64,000 nt of DNA from Lichenostomus cassidix (taxonomy: Eukaryota > Chordata > Aves > Passeriformes > Meliphagidae): the NCBI GenBank assembly GCA_008360975.2, contig VLJF02000034.1:1757810-1821809 (forward strand), given 5' to 3'. The notes beneath the pieces were generated by a model that did not search any database, was not told where the DNA came from, and saw only the letters and a list, made by a program, of their open reading frames with translations. Below are positions 21,601-30,913 of the stretch, piece after piece; the stretch's first letter is position 1, and each line of letters opens with the position of its first letter. Made by a program: the position numbers and the translations under genes.

Positions 21601-24600
21601 TCATCCCAAAATCCCCCCAAAATGACCCAAATTTTTGGAAATGACCCCAAACTGACTCCAAATCCCCCAAAATTACCCAAAATTATCCAAAATCCCCCTA
21701 AAAGGACCCCAAAATCCACCAGAAATGACCCAAAATGATCCAAAAAATCCCCCAAATCTCCCCCAAAATGACCCAAATTTTTGCCAAATGACCCCAAAAA
21801 TGCCCCAAATTCACCCCAAACCCACCCAAAATTGAGTGCAATCCTCACGAAACCTCGTCGGCGCCTGATCTGCAGCCGCAGAGCTCCTGGCCGAGCGTCC
21901 AGCGCCATCACCCCAAAATCCCCCAAAATGACCCCAAAATCACCCAAAATCCACCAGAAATGACCCCAAATCATCCCAAAATGACCCCAAATCCACCAGA
22001 AATATCCCAAAATCCCCCAAATGACCCAAAATCCACTGGAATTGATCTCAAATCCTCCAGAAATGACCCAAAATCCACCAGAAATTACCCTAAATCCCCC
22101 AAAAATCACCCCAAAATCCGCCCGAAATGACCCCAAATGACCCCAAAATCCCCCAAAATGACCCCAAAATCCCCCAAAAGGATCCAAAATGACCCAAAAT
22201 CGCCCAGAAATGACCCAAAATGACCCCAAATCGCCCAGAAATGACCCCAAAATCCACCTGAAATGACCCCAAATGATCCAAAAATCCCCCAAATCTCCCC
22301 CAAAATGACCCAAATTTTTGCCAAATGACCCCAAAATGCCCCAAAATGACCCCAAACCCACCCAAAATTCAGGGCGATCCTCACGAAACCTCGTCGGCGC
22401 CTGATCTGCAGCCGCAGGGCTCCTGCCGAGCGTCCAGCGCCTCGGCCGCTCCGCCCAGCGCGATGACCGCGACTCGACCTCCCCGCGGGTCACTCAGCAG
22501 GTGCTCCAGGCTGGACGCTGCCGAGGACACCAGACCTGAAATTCCCAAAAAAATTTGGGGTTTGGAATGTCAGGATTTTGGGATGAAACCCTGAAATTTC
22601 TGGGATTAAATCCTGAAATTTTTGGTAAAAAATCCTGAAATTTTTGGGATAAAATGCTGGAATTTTGGAGAAAACTGAAATTTTTGGGATGAAAATCCTA
22701 ATTTTGGGATAAAACTCTGGAATTTTTGGGACAAAATCCGGAAATTTTCAGGATAAAATCCTGAAATTTTGGTACAAACCACTGAAATTTTGGGATAAAA
22801 TCCTGAAATTTTTGGGATAAAATCCTGGAATTTTGGGTATAAAAACTAAAATTTTTGGATAAAATTCCAAAATCTTTGGGATAAAATCCTGAAATTTTTT
22901 GGGAAAAAACTCTGAAATTTTTGGGATAAAATCCTGGAATTTTTGGGATAAAATCCTGGAGTTTTCAGTGTAAAATCCTGAAATTTTCAGGAAAAACTCC
23001 TGAATTTTTTGGGATAAAGACCTGAAATTTTCAGGACAAAATCCCAAAATTTTCAGGACAAAAACCCAAAAAATTCCAACCCAACCAACCAACCATCTCC
23101 ACCCCCTCAAAACCCCAATTTTTCCTGAGGAATTTTCCCCCAAAAACCCATTTTTTTCCAGGAAAAAAGTCCAGAAAAAGCTGGAAAAATCCGGAGAAAA
23201 TATTTTTTTTAAAATCCCGAAAAAAATCTGGAAAAAACTCTGGGAAAAAATCAGGAAAAAATCCGGGAAAAAACAGGAAAAAATCAGGAAAAAACAGGAA
23301 AAAATCAGGAAAAAATCCGGGAAAAACGGAAAAAAATCAGGGAAAAAAATCAGGAAAAAAATTCAGGAAAAATAAGGAAAATATCCAAAAAATCAGAAAA
23401 AAATCTGGAAAAAATCCGGAAAAAAATTAGGAAAAAAATTCAGGAAAAAAATCAGGGGAAAAAAAAAAAAAAAAACGGAAAAATCTGGAAAAATGGGAAA
23501 ATTAAAAGAAAATAAAAAAGAAAAATAATCAGAAAAAAAAATCCAGAGAAATAATAATGGAAAAATCCCGGAAAAATCAGGGGGAAAAATCCGGAAAAAA
23601 TCCAGAAAAAATCCGGGGGAAAAATCCAGGAAATTCCTAAAAAATCCAGAAGGAAAAATCAGGAAATTCCAAAAAAAAACCCAGAAAAAAACCAGGAAAA
23701 AATCAAGAACAAAACAATCAGGAAAAATTCCCAAAAATATCCCGAAAAAAACCTGGAAAAAATCAGGAAAAAAACTAGGAAAAATCAGGGAAAAATTTAA
23801 AAAAAAAAAATCCCCAAAAATCCCCAAAAAGTTCCTAAAAAGATTTTTTAAAATTCAAAAAAATTTTAAAAATTTTTTAAAAATTCCCTAAAAATCAAAA
23901 AATTCAAAATCCCCAAAAAATCCCCAAAAAATTTTAAAAAATAAACGTTCCCAAAAAACTCCCAAAAAATCCAGATTCCCAAAAAATCCAAAAAATTCCC
24001 CAAAAATTCCAAAAAAATTCCAAAAAATTCCATAAAAATCCCCAAAATATCCAAAAAATCCCAAAAAATAGAAAAAAATTTAAAATCCCCAAAAAATCCT
24101 AAAAAAATCCCCAAAAAATTCAAAAAAATCCCCAAAAAATCCCCAAAAAATCCCTAAAAAATTCCTAAAAAATTCCTAAAAAATCCAAAAAAATCTCTAA
24201 AAATATCTAAAAAATTCCCAAAAAATACTAAAAATTCCCAAAAAATCAGCAAAAAATCCCCAAAAAATCACAAAAAAATTCCAAAAAAATCACCAAAAAA
24301 ATCCCCAAAAAATCCCAAAAAATTCAAAAAAATTCAAAAAAATTCCCAAAAAAATAAAAAAATTCCTAAAAAAATCCCAAAAAAACTTCCTAAAAAATTC
24401 TAGAAATCCCCCAAAAATTCCAAAAAAATTCCAAAAATTCCAAAAAATTCCAAAAAATTCCAAAAAACAAAAAAATCCCAAAAAATCCAAAAATTCCCCA
24501 AAAAAATCCATAAAAATTCCAAAAAATTTCAAAAAAAAATCCTAAAAAATTCAAAAAAGTTCCAAAAATTCAAAAAAATTTACAAAAAATTCCTAAAAAA

Positions 24601-26595
24601 TCCCAAAAACAAAAAATTCAAAAAAAATCCCCAAAATCCCAAAAAATTTAAAAAAAAAAATCTAAAAAATCCCCAAAAACTCCAAAAAAATCCCAAAAAA
24701 ACCCCAAAAATCCCATAAAAAATAAAAAAAAATCCCCAAAAATTCCAAAAAAATTTTAAAAAATCAAAAAAAATCCAAAAAAAAATCACAAAAAATCCCA
24801 TTAAAATTCAAAAAAAATCCCAAAAAATCCCATTTAAAATCCCATTAAAAATCCCATTAAAAAAATCCCTGCACTCACCTCCAGCCATGGCGTATTCCCG
24901 GAAGAAAGGCATCAGGAACCAGCAGGGCAGGGTGAGCAGGTGAGACCTCAATCCCGGGAATTTCTCCCCAAATCCCGTGGATTCTGTGCAGAAATTCCCA
25001 AAAGCTCCAGCGGCCAGAACATCCCCCAAAAAATGCCAAAAAAATTCCGAAAAAATTCCGAAAAATTCCAAAAAAATTCCAAAATCCTGAAAAAAATTTC
25101 AAAAAATTTCCAAAAAAATTCCCAAAAAATACCAAAAATCCAAAAATCTCAAAAAATTCCAAAAATCTCCCAAAAAATTCCAAAAAATCCTCCAAAAATT
25201 TTTTAAAAATCAAAAAAATTTCCAAAAAATCTAAAAAACCCCCAAAAATTCAAAAAAATCCCCAAAAAATCCCCAAAAAATCCAAAAAATCCCAAAAAAT
25301 CAAAAAATTCCCCAAAAAATCAAAAAAAATCCCCAAAAATCCCAAAAAATCCCCAAAAATTCAAAAAAATCCTCTAAAAATCCCTAAAAAATCCCCAAAA
25401 ATCCCCAAAAAATCCCAAAAAATTCCCCAAAAAGTCCCCAAAAATTCCCAAAAAAATCCCCAAAAAATAAAAAAAAATTCCCAAAAATCTCAAAAAAATC
25501 CAAAAAAAATCCCCAAAAAATCCAAAAAAATCCCAAAAAATCCCCAAAAAATCAAAAAACCCCAAAATCAAAAAAATCCTCAAAAAACCACTACAAAATT
25601 CCAAAAAAATTCAAAATTTTAAAAATTCCCAAAAAAACCCATTAAAAACTCCCAAAAACTCCCAAAAAATCCCATTAAAAATACCAAAAAAACCCCCAAA
25701 AATCCCCCCAAATCTCACCTCCAGCCATGGCGTATTCCCGGAAGAAAGGCATCAGGAACCAGCAGGGCAGGGTGAGCAGGTGAGACCTCAATCCCCGGAT
25801 TTCTCCCCAAATCCCGTGGATTCTGTGCAGAAATTCCCAAAAGCTCCAGCGGCCACAGCACCCCCAAAAATGCCAAAAAAACCCGAAAATTCCGGAAAAA
25901 TCCCAAAGAAAAATCCGAAAATCCTGAAAATTTCTTAAGAAAAACCCCGAAAAATTACAAAAACTGCAAAATTCCAAAAAACCCCAAAATTCCTAAAAAA
26001 ATCCCCAAAATTTAAAAAAATTCCCAAAAATCCCCCAAAATCCAAAATTCCAAAAAAATCCCAAAAAAATCCCCAAAAATCCTCCCAAAAAATCCTCAAA
26101 TTCTCAAAAAAATTTCAAAAAATTTCCTAAAAATTCAAAAAAATTTCCAAAAAATTCCAAAAAATTCCAAAAAATTCCCCAAAAAATTCCAAAAAAATGC
26201 CATTAAAAATCTCATTAAAAATTCCCATAAATCCAAAAAAATTCCTTAAAAATCCCCCAAAAATTCAAAAAAAATTCCAAAAAAATCCTAAAAAATCGCA
26301 AAAAAATTGCAAAAAAACCCCCAAAAATTCCCAAAAAATTCCCAAAAAATTCCCAAAAAATCCCAAAATTCCCCAAATGCCTGCACTCACCTCCAGCCAT
26401 GGCGTATTCCCGGAAGAAAGGCATCAGGAACCAGCAGGGCAGGGTGAGCAGGTGAGACCTCAATCCCGGGAATTTCTCCCCAAATCCCGTGGATTCTGTG
26501 CAGAAATTCCCAAAAGCTCCAGCGGCCAGCACCCCGTGGGGATGAAACCCGAACAGGTAATTCCTGCTGGGATCCAGCGGCGCCGTGCGGATCAG
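9482..26595 (-). CDS. MOGAT3: DGAT2/MOGAT-family acyltransferase, probably MOGAT3 (four 3' exons)
   Basis: This is an ER-membrane acyltransferase that adds an acyl chain from acyl-CoA to monoacylglycerol or diacylglycerol. Exons 26391-26595, 22362-22535, 11983-12182 and 9482-9636 are in collinear order. They carry family hallmarks: [17 protein letters not shown] with the catalytic HPHG, the [12 protein letters not shown] block, [36 protein letters not shown] and the C-terminal VGSPLEL...[12 protein letters not shown]. Phases agree at every junction. The first exons (N-terminal membrane segment) are not seen and may lie in the gap at 34558-35057. The 22362-22535 exon has a one-base deletion, so as written the frame breaks. 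AP1S1 is also near MOGAT3 in mammals, which favours MOGAT3 over MOGAT2 or DGAT2 paralogues; the exact paralogue remains uncertain. Confidence 0.85.
9637..11982. repeat. TTTTTTGGGATTTTTTCC repeat, last MOGAT3 intron
   Basis: This is a T-rich plus strand with units such as TTTTTGGGATTTTTTCCTGA, TTTTGGTAATTTTTTCTCG and TTTTTCCCCCAGATTTTTGGG. Around 10760-11440 a clean period of about 35-55 bases (CCCCAGATTTTTGGGATTTT) is visible. Apart from the exon copy at 10183-10246 nothing coding is recognised. Confidence 0.9.
10183..10246 (-). pseudogene. Partial copy of the MOGAT3 terminal exon (acceptor end)
   Basis: The first 64 or so bases of the exon recur with the same CCCAG acceptor and still read [20 protein letters not shown], then run into repeat. 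Flanking intron bases on the upstream side match those of the real exon, so one duplication of about 610 bases produced it. Confidence 0.88.
11983..12182 (-). CDS. MOGAT3: MOGAT3 exon with the FSFGENDLF block
   Basis: The 200-base exon begins after TTTTTTAG with [20 protein letters not shown] and ends [23 protein letters not shown] at a GTGAGT donor. Phase matches both neighbours. Two acceptor-end copies lie upstream at 12864-12976 and 13714-13824. Confidence 0.93.
12864..12976 (-). pseudogene. Partial MOGAT3 FSFGENDLF exon, copy 1
   Basis: The acceptor half of the 11983-12182 exon, with a TTTTCAG acceptor, reads [20 protein letters not shown] and then [20 protein letters not shown] before running into repeat. 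It has IPN where the complete exon has ISN; IPN is the residue pattern usual in the family. Confidence 0.88.
13714..13824 (-). pseudogene. Partial MOGAT3 FSFGENDLF exon, copy 2
   Basis: This is nearly identical to copy 1, with the same breakpoint, and lies about 850 bases further upstream. The acceptor is CCAG. Copies 1 and 2 are closer to each other than to the complete exon. Confidence 0.88.
14989..15069 (-). pseudogene. MOGAT3 exon fragment, array copy 1 (donor end)
   Basis: About 81 bases of the 22362-22535 exon, reading [20 protein letters not shown] and then the GTGGGT donor. The upstream side enters the repeat at GGCGCTGGACGC. It keeps the GG that the complete exon lacks. Confidence 0.9.
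15826..15906 (-). pseudogene. MOGAT3 exon fragment, array copy 2
   Basis: Same fragment and donor as copy 1; reads [11 protein letters not shown] with one substitution group (AGGAGGGGATTTG instead of CGACGAGGTTTCG). GG is retained. Confidence 0.9.
16528..16633 (-). pseudogene. MOGAT3 exon fragment, array copy 3 (longest)
   Basis: This fragment extends further into the exon than the others, reading [20 protein letters not shown] and onward without a frame break. It shows directly what the frame of the complete exon should be. Confidence 0.9.
17324..17404 (-). pseudogene. MOGAT3 exon fragment, array copy 4
   Basis: Same breakpoint and donor as copy 1, with GG retained. Confidence 0.9.
18160..18240 (-). 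pseudogene. MOGAT3 exon fragment, array copy 5
   Basis: Carries the AGGAGGGG variant seen in copies 2, 7 and 9. GAGGCGCTGGACG extends a few exon bases past the usual breakpoint. Confidence 0.9.
19090..19170 (-). pseudogene. MOGAT3 exon fragment, array copy 6
   Basis: As copy 1 with one substitution near the breakpoint (GTGCC for GCGCC); GG retained. Confidence 0.9.
19774..19853 (-). pseudogene. MOGAT3 exon fragment, array copy 7
   Basis: A diverged copy: the donor has become GTAGGT and a base is missing near CTGCACCGCAG. GG retained. Confidence 0.88.
20254..20328 (-). pseudogene. MOGAT3 exon fragment, array copy 8 (degraded)
   Basis: The shortest copy, with several small deletions (CTCGTCGCGCC, GCAGCCCAGAGCTTGCGAG). 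It is the only partial copy with the DARPG region destroyed. Confidence 0.85.
21052..21132 (-). pseudogene. MOGAT3 exon fragment, array copy 9
   Basis: Carries the AGGAGGGG variant; donor GTGGGT; GG retained. Confidence 0.9.
21826..21906 (-). pseudogene. MOGAT3 exon fragment, array copy 10
   Basis: The copy nearest the complete exon; identical in breakpoint and donor to copy 1, with GG retained. Confidence 0.9.
22362..22535 (-). CDS. MOGAT3: MOGAT3 exon with [10 protein letters not shown] block; one base missing
   Basis: After a TTTCAG acceptor the exon reads [20 protein letters not shown], then [16 protein letters not shown], and then loses frame. The plus strand here has TCCTGCCGAG (22421-22430), whereas the well-preserved partial copies have TCCTGGCCGAG. 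With the extra base the exon would be 175 bases and would continue [22 protein letters not shown] in phase with the next exon. The donor is GTGGGT. Either the base was lost in the consensus or the gene is broken; the sequence alone cannot decide. Confidence 0.85.
24879..25020 (-). pseudogene. MOGAT3 HPHG-exon fragment, donor end, copy 1
   Basis: It covers the exon from [20 protein letters not shown] to AMAGG and keeps the GTGAGT donor. The HPHG part is missing. The breakpoint falls at GTTCTGGCC (GTGCTGGCC in the exon). Confidence 0.9.
25719..25858 (-). pseudogene. MOGAT3 HPHG-exon fragment, donor end, copy 2
   Basis: As copy 1 but with a one- to two-base loss inside (ATCCCCGGATTTCTCC for ATCCCGGGAATTTCTCC), so the frame is broken. 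The donor is GTGAGA. Confidence 0.9.
26391..26595 (-). CDS. MOGAT3: MOGAT3 exon with the catalytic HPHG motif
   Basis: The 205-base exon starts after a CCCCAG acceptor with [20 protein letters not shown], continues [18 protein letters not shown], and ends [10 protein letters not shown] with a GTGAGT donor. HPHG lies at 26533-26544. This is the only complete copy: two donor-end fragments lie downstream and eight acceptor-end fragments upstream. Confidence 0.92.
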
Positions 26596-27209
26596 CTGGG
26601 GACGGATTTGGGGGAGGAAAAATCCCAAATTGAAATTGAGAATTTTGAGTTTTTTAAGAGCCCCAAACCCCGAAATCTGAGTTTCCCGCCAAAAACTGCA
26701 AATTTCCCGCCAAAAATCCCCTAATTCCTGTCAAAATCCCCAAAATTCCTGTCAAAAACCCCAAATTTTTTTGACGAAATCCCCAAATTCACCCCAAAAT
26801 TCCCGCCAAAATCCCCAAATTCCCGCCAAAAAAAACCCAAAATTCCCACCAAAACCCCCAAATTCCCGCCAAAATCCACAAATTTTCTGCCAAAAAACCC
26901 CAAATTCCCGCCAAAATCCCCAAATTCCCGCCAAAAAACCAAAAATTTCCCGCCAAAATCCCAAAATTTTCTGCCAAAATCCCCAAATTTTCTGCCAAAA
27001 TCCCCAAATTTCCTGCCAAAAACCCCAAATTTTCTTGACGAAATCCCCAAATTCACCCCAAAATTCCCGCCAAAATCCCCAAAATTCCCGCCAAAATCCC
27101 CAAATTCCCGCCAAAAAAACCCCAAAATTCACCCCAAATTCACCCCAAAATTCCCGCCAAAAACCAAAAATTCCCTAAATTTCCCGCCAAAAATCCCCAA
27201 AATTCCCCA

Positions 27210-27292
27210 AAAGCTCCAGCGGCCAGCACCCCGTGGGGATGAAACCCGAACAGGTAATTCCTGCTGGGATCCAGCGGCGCCGTGCGGATCAG
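27210..27292 (-). pseudogene. MOGAT3 HPHG-exon fragment, acceptor end, copy 1
   Basis: About 83 bases from the CCCCAG acceptor, reading [20 protein letters not shown] and GVLAAGAFG, then GAATTTTGGGG repeat. HPHG is kept; the rest of the exon is absent. The six later copies up to 33487-33569, and 34286-34368, share this structure. Confidence 0.92.
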
Positions 27293-28795
27293 CTGGGGAC
27301 GGATTTGGGGAGGAAAAATCCCAAATTTAAATTGAGAATTTTGAGTTTTCCCAAGCCCCAAACCCCGAAATCTGAGTTTCCCGCCAAAAACTGCAAATTT
27401 CCCGCCAAAAAACCCCAAATTCCTGTCAAAATCCCCAAATTCCTGTCAAAATCCCCAAATTCCTGTCAAAATCCCCAAATTTTCTGTCAAAATCCCCAAA
27501 TTTCCTGCCAAAATCCCCAAATTTTCTTGCGAAACCCCAAACACCCCAAAATTCCTGCCAAAATCCCCAAAATTCCCGCCAAAATCCCCAAATTTTCTGC
27601 CAAAATCCCCAAATTTCCTGCCAAAATCCCAAAATTTCCTGTCAAAAACCCCAAATTTTCTGTCAAAATCCCCAAATTCCCGCCAAAAAAACCCAAAATT
27701 CCCGCCAAAATCCCCAAATTTTCTGCCAAAATCCACAAATTCCTGTCAAAATCCCCAAATTTTCTGCCAAAATCCCCAAATTTTCTGCCAAAATCCCCAA
27801 ATTTTCTGCCAAAAACCCCAAATTCCTGTCAAAATCCCCAAATTTTCTGCCAAAATCCCCAAAATTCCCACCAAAATCCCCAAAAAAACCCCCCAAAATC
27901 CCACTCAGAAACTCCAAAAATCCCCAAAAAACCCCAAAACTCCAAAAATCCCCCAAAAAAACCCAAAATCCCCAAATTTTCTGCCAAAATCCCCAAATTC
28001 CTGTCAAAATCCCCAAATTTCCGCCAAAAAAACCCCAAAATTCCCACCAAAATCCCAAAAAAAACCCCAAAATCTCATTCAGAAACTCCAAAAACCCCAT
28101 TAACCCCAAAACTCAAAAAATCTCCCCAAAAAAACCCAAAAATCCCCAAAATTCCCGCCAAAAACCCAAAAATTTCCCGCCAAAAACCCCAAATTTTCTG
28201 CCAAAATCCCCAAATTTTCTGCCAAAAAACCCCAAAATTCCCACCAAAATCCCCAAAAAAACCCCAAAATCTCATTCAGAAACTCCAAAAACCCCATTAA
28301 GTAACCCAAACAGCCCCAAAAACCCCCAAAATCTCCCCAAAACCCTAAATTTCCTGCCAAAAAACCCCAAAATTCCCACCAAGATCCCAAAATCCCCCAA
28401 AATCCAAAAAACCCCAAAATCCCCCAAAACCCCAAATTTCCTGCCAAAATCCCCAAATTTTCTTGACGAAATCCCCAAATTCACCCCAAAATTCCACAAA
28501 AACCTAAAATTCCCGCCAAAAACCCCAAAATTCCCGCCAAAAAACCCAAATTCACTGTCAAAATCCCCAAATTCCTCAAAATCCCCAAATTTTCTGCCAA
28601 AATCCCCAAATTCCTGTCAAAATCCACAAATTTTCTGCCAAAATCTCCAAAATTCTGCCCAAAAAACCCCAAATTCCTGTCAAATCCCCAAAATTCCCGC
28701 CAAAAATCCCCAAAATTCCCGCCAAAAACCCCAAAATTCCCACCAAAAACCCCAAATTCCCTAAATTTCGCGCCAAAAAAGCCCAAAATTCCCCA

Positions 28796-28878
28796 AAAGC
28801 TCCAGCGGCCAGCACCCCGTGGGGATGAAACCCGAACAGGTAATTCCTGCTGGGATCCAGCGGCGCCGTGCGGATCAG
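28796..28878 (-). pseudogene. MOGAT3 HPHG-exon fragment, acceptor end, copy 2
   Basis: Same fragment as copy 1, followed downstream on the gene strand by GGGCTTTTTTGGCGCG, a junction shared with copies 3, 4, 6, 7 and 8. Confidence 0.92.
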
Positions 28879-29591
28879 CTGGGGACGGATTTGGGGAGGA
28901 AAAATCCCAAATTGAAATTGAGAATTGAAAGTTTTTTAAGAGCCCCAAACCCCGAAATCTGAGTTTCCCGCCAAAATCCCCAAATTTCCCGCCAAAAAAC
29001 CCGCAAATTCCTGTCAAAATCCCCAAATTCCCGCCAAAAAAACCCTAAAATTCCCACCAAAAACCCCAAATTCCTGCCAAAATCCCCAAATTTCCTGCCC
29101 AAATCCACAAATTCCTGTCAAAATCCACAAATTTTCTGCCAAAAACCCCAAAATTCCTGCCAAAAAACCCCAAAATTCCCACCAAAATCCCAAAAAAAAC
29201 CCCAAAATCTCACTCAGAAACTCCAAAAACCCCATTGTCCAAACAGCCCCAAAATCCCCCAAAATCCCCAAAAAATCACCCCAAAACCACCAAAAAACCC
29301 CCAAAATCCCAAATTTCCCGCCAAAAAACCCCAAAATTCCCACCAAGATCCCAAAATCCCCAAAAATCCCCAAAAAACCCCAAAATCCCCCAAAAAACCC
29401 CCAAATTTCCTGCCAAAATCCCCAAATTCACCCCAAAATCCCCAAATTCACCCCAAAATTCCCTCCAAAAACCCCAAATTCCCTAAATTTCGCGCCAAAA
29501 AACCCCAAAATTCCCGCCAAAAACCCCAAAATTCCCGCCAAAAACCCCAAAATTCCCTAAATTTCCCGCCAAAAAAGCCCAAAATTCCCCA

Positions 29592-29674
29592 AAAGCTCCA
29601 GCGGCCAGCACCCCGTGGGGATGAAACCCGAACAGGTAATTCCTGCTGGGATCCAGCGGCGCCGTGCGGATCAG
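29592..29674 (-). pseudogene. MOGAT3 HPHG-exon fragment, acceptor end, copy 3
   Basis: Same fragment; its surroundings match copy 8, about 4.7 kb away. Confidence 0.92.
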
Positions 29675-30155
29675 CTGGGGACGGATTTGGGGAGGAAAAA
29701 TCCCAAATTTCAATTGAGAATTGAAAGTTTTTTAAGAGCCCCAAACCCCGAAATCTGAGTTTCCCGCCAAAAACTGCAAATTTCCCGCCAAAAACCCTAA
29801 AATTCCTGTCAAAATCCCCAAATTTCCTGTCAAAATCCACAAATTTTCTGCCAAAAACCCCAAATTTTCTTGACGAAATCCCCAAATTCAACCCAAAATT
29901 CCCGCCAAAAACCCTAAAATTCTCACCAAAAACCCCAAATTCCCTAAATTTCGCGCCAAAAATCCCCAAAATTCCCGCCAAAAATCCCAAAATTCCCGCC
30001 AAAATCCCCAAATTCACCCCAAAATTCCCGCCAAAAACACCAAATTCCCTAAATTTCGCGCCAAAAATCCCCAAAATTCCCGCCAAAAACCCTAAAATCC
30101 CCACCAAAAACCCCAAATTCCCTAAATTTCGCGCCAAAAAAGCCCAAAATTCCCA

Positions 30156-30238
30156 AAAGCTCCAGCGGCCAGCACCCCGTGGGGATGAAACCCGAACAGG
30201 TAATTCCTGCTGGGATCCAGCGGCGCCGTGCGGATCAG
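30156..30238 (-). pseudogene. MOGAT3 HPHG-exon fragment, acceptor end, copy 4
   Basis: Same fragment with intact acceptor. It borders the indel-rich segment that begins near 30400. Confidence 0.92.
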
Positions 30239-30830
30239 CTGGGGACGGATTTGGGGAGGAAAAATCCCAAATTTCAATTGAGAATTGAAAGTTTTTTAAG
30301 AGCCCCAAACCCCGAAATCTGAGTTTCCCGCCAAAAACTGCAAATTTCCCGCCAAAAATCCCTAATTCCTGTCAAAATCCCCAAAATTCCTGCCAAAACC
30401 CCATTTTTGACGAAATCCCCAAATTCACCCAAATTCCCGCAAAATCCCAAATTCCCGCAAAAAAACCCAAAATTCCACCAAAACCCCCAAATTCCGCCAA
30501 AATCCACAAATTTTCTGCCAAAAAACCCCAAATTCCCGCCAAAATCCCCAAATTCCCGCCAAAAAACCAAAATTCCCGCCAAAATCCCAAAATTTTCTGC
30601 CAAAATCCCCAAATTTTCTGCCAAAATCCCCAAATTTCCTGCCAAAAACCCCAAATTTTCTTGCGAAATCCCAAATTCACCCCAAATTCCCGCCAAAATC
30701 CCCAAAATTCCCGCCAAAATCCCAAATTCCCGCCAAAAACCCAAAAATTCACCCCAAATTCACACCCCAAAATTCCCGCCAAAAACCAAAAAATTCCCTA
30801 AATTTCCCGCCAAAAGCCCAAAATTCCCCA

Positions 30831-30913
30831 AAAGCTCCAGCGGCCAGCACCCCGTGGGGATGAAACCCGAACAGGTAATTCCTGCTGGGATCCAGCGGCG
30901 CCGTGCGGATCAG
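30831..30913 (-). pseudogene. MOGAT3 HPHG-exon fragment, acceptor end, copy 5
   Basis: Same fragment, with the flanking intron base composition of copy 1 but several single-base losses around it. The acceptor context is ACCGGTCCCCAG. Confidence 0.92.

Larger units (their letters stand above)
14271..22361. repeat. 8-kb AAATGACCCCAAAATCC array carrying ten exon fragments
   Basis: The fourth-to-last MOGAT3 intron is a two-level array. The base unit is 9-20 bases (AAATGACCCCAAAATCCCCC, CCAGAAATGACCC, ATCCACCAG). On top of it runs a higher-order unit of about 480-930 bases, each carrying one GC-rich exon fragment. Segments such as 14540-14880 and 17700-18040 are almost identical, showing recent segment-scale copying. 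Confidence 0.92.
22536..26390. repeat. A-rich AAAAAATCCCCAAAAAATTCC intron repeat with two exon fragments
   Basis: The plus strand is nearly only A and C with some T. Units are GATAAAATCCTGAAATTTTTGG at 22560-23050, GGAAAAAATCAGG at 23160-23800, and CCCAAAAAATTCCAAAAAATCC from 23800 on. Two donor-end fragments of the HPHG exon lie at 24879-25020 and 25719-25858. Confidence 0.9.

Noticed and set aside
14271..22361. Regularly spaced GC-rich blocks as a CRISPR-like array
   Set aside because: The conserved blocks are exon fragments ending in a splice donor, spaced 480-930 bases apart in a vertebrate gene, with no unique short spacers.
22536..26390. CCCCAAAA / TTTTGGGG tracts as telomere-like sequence
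   Set aside because: TTTTGGGG is a ciliate telomere unit, but here run lengths vary, units are mixed with AATTCC, and vertebrate TTAGGG arrays are absent. It is intron repeat between recognised exons.
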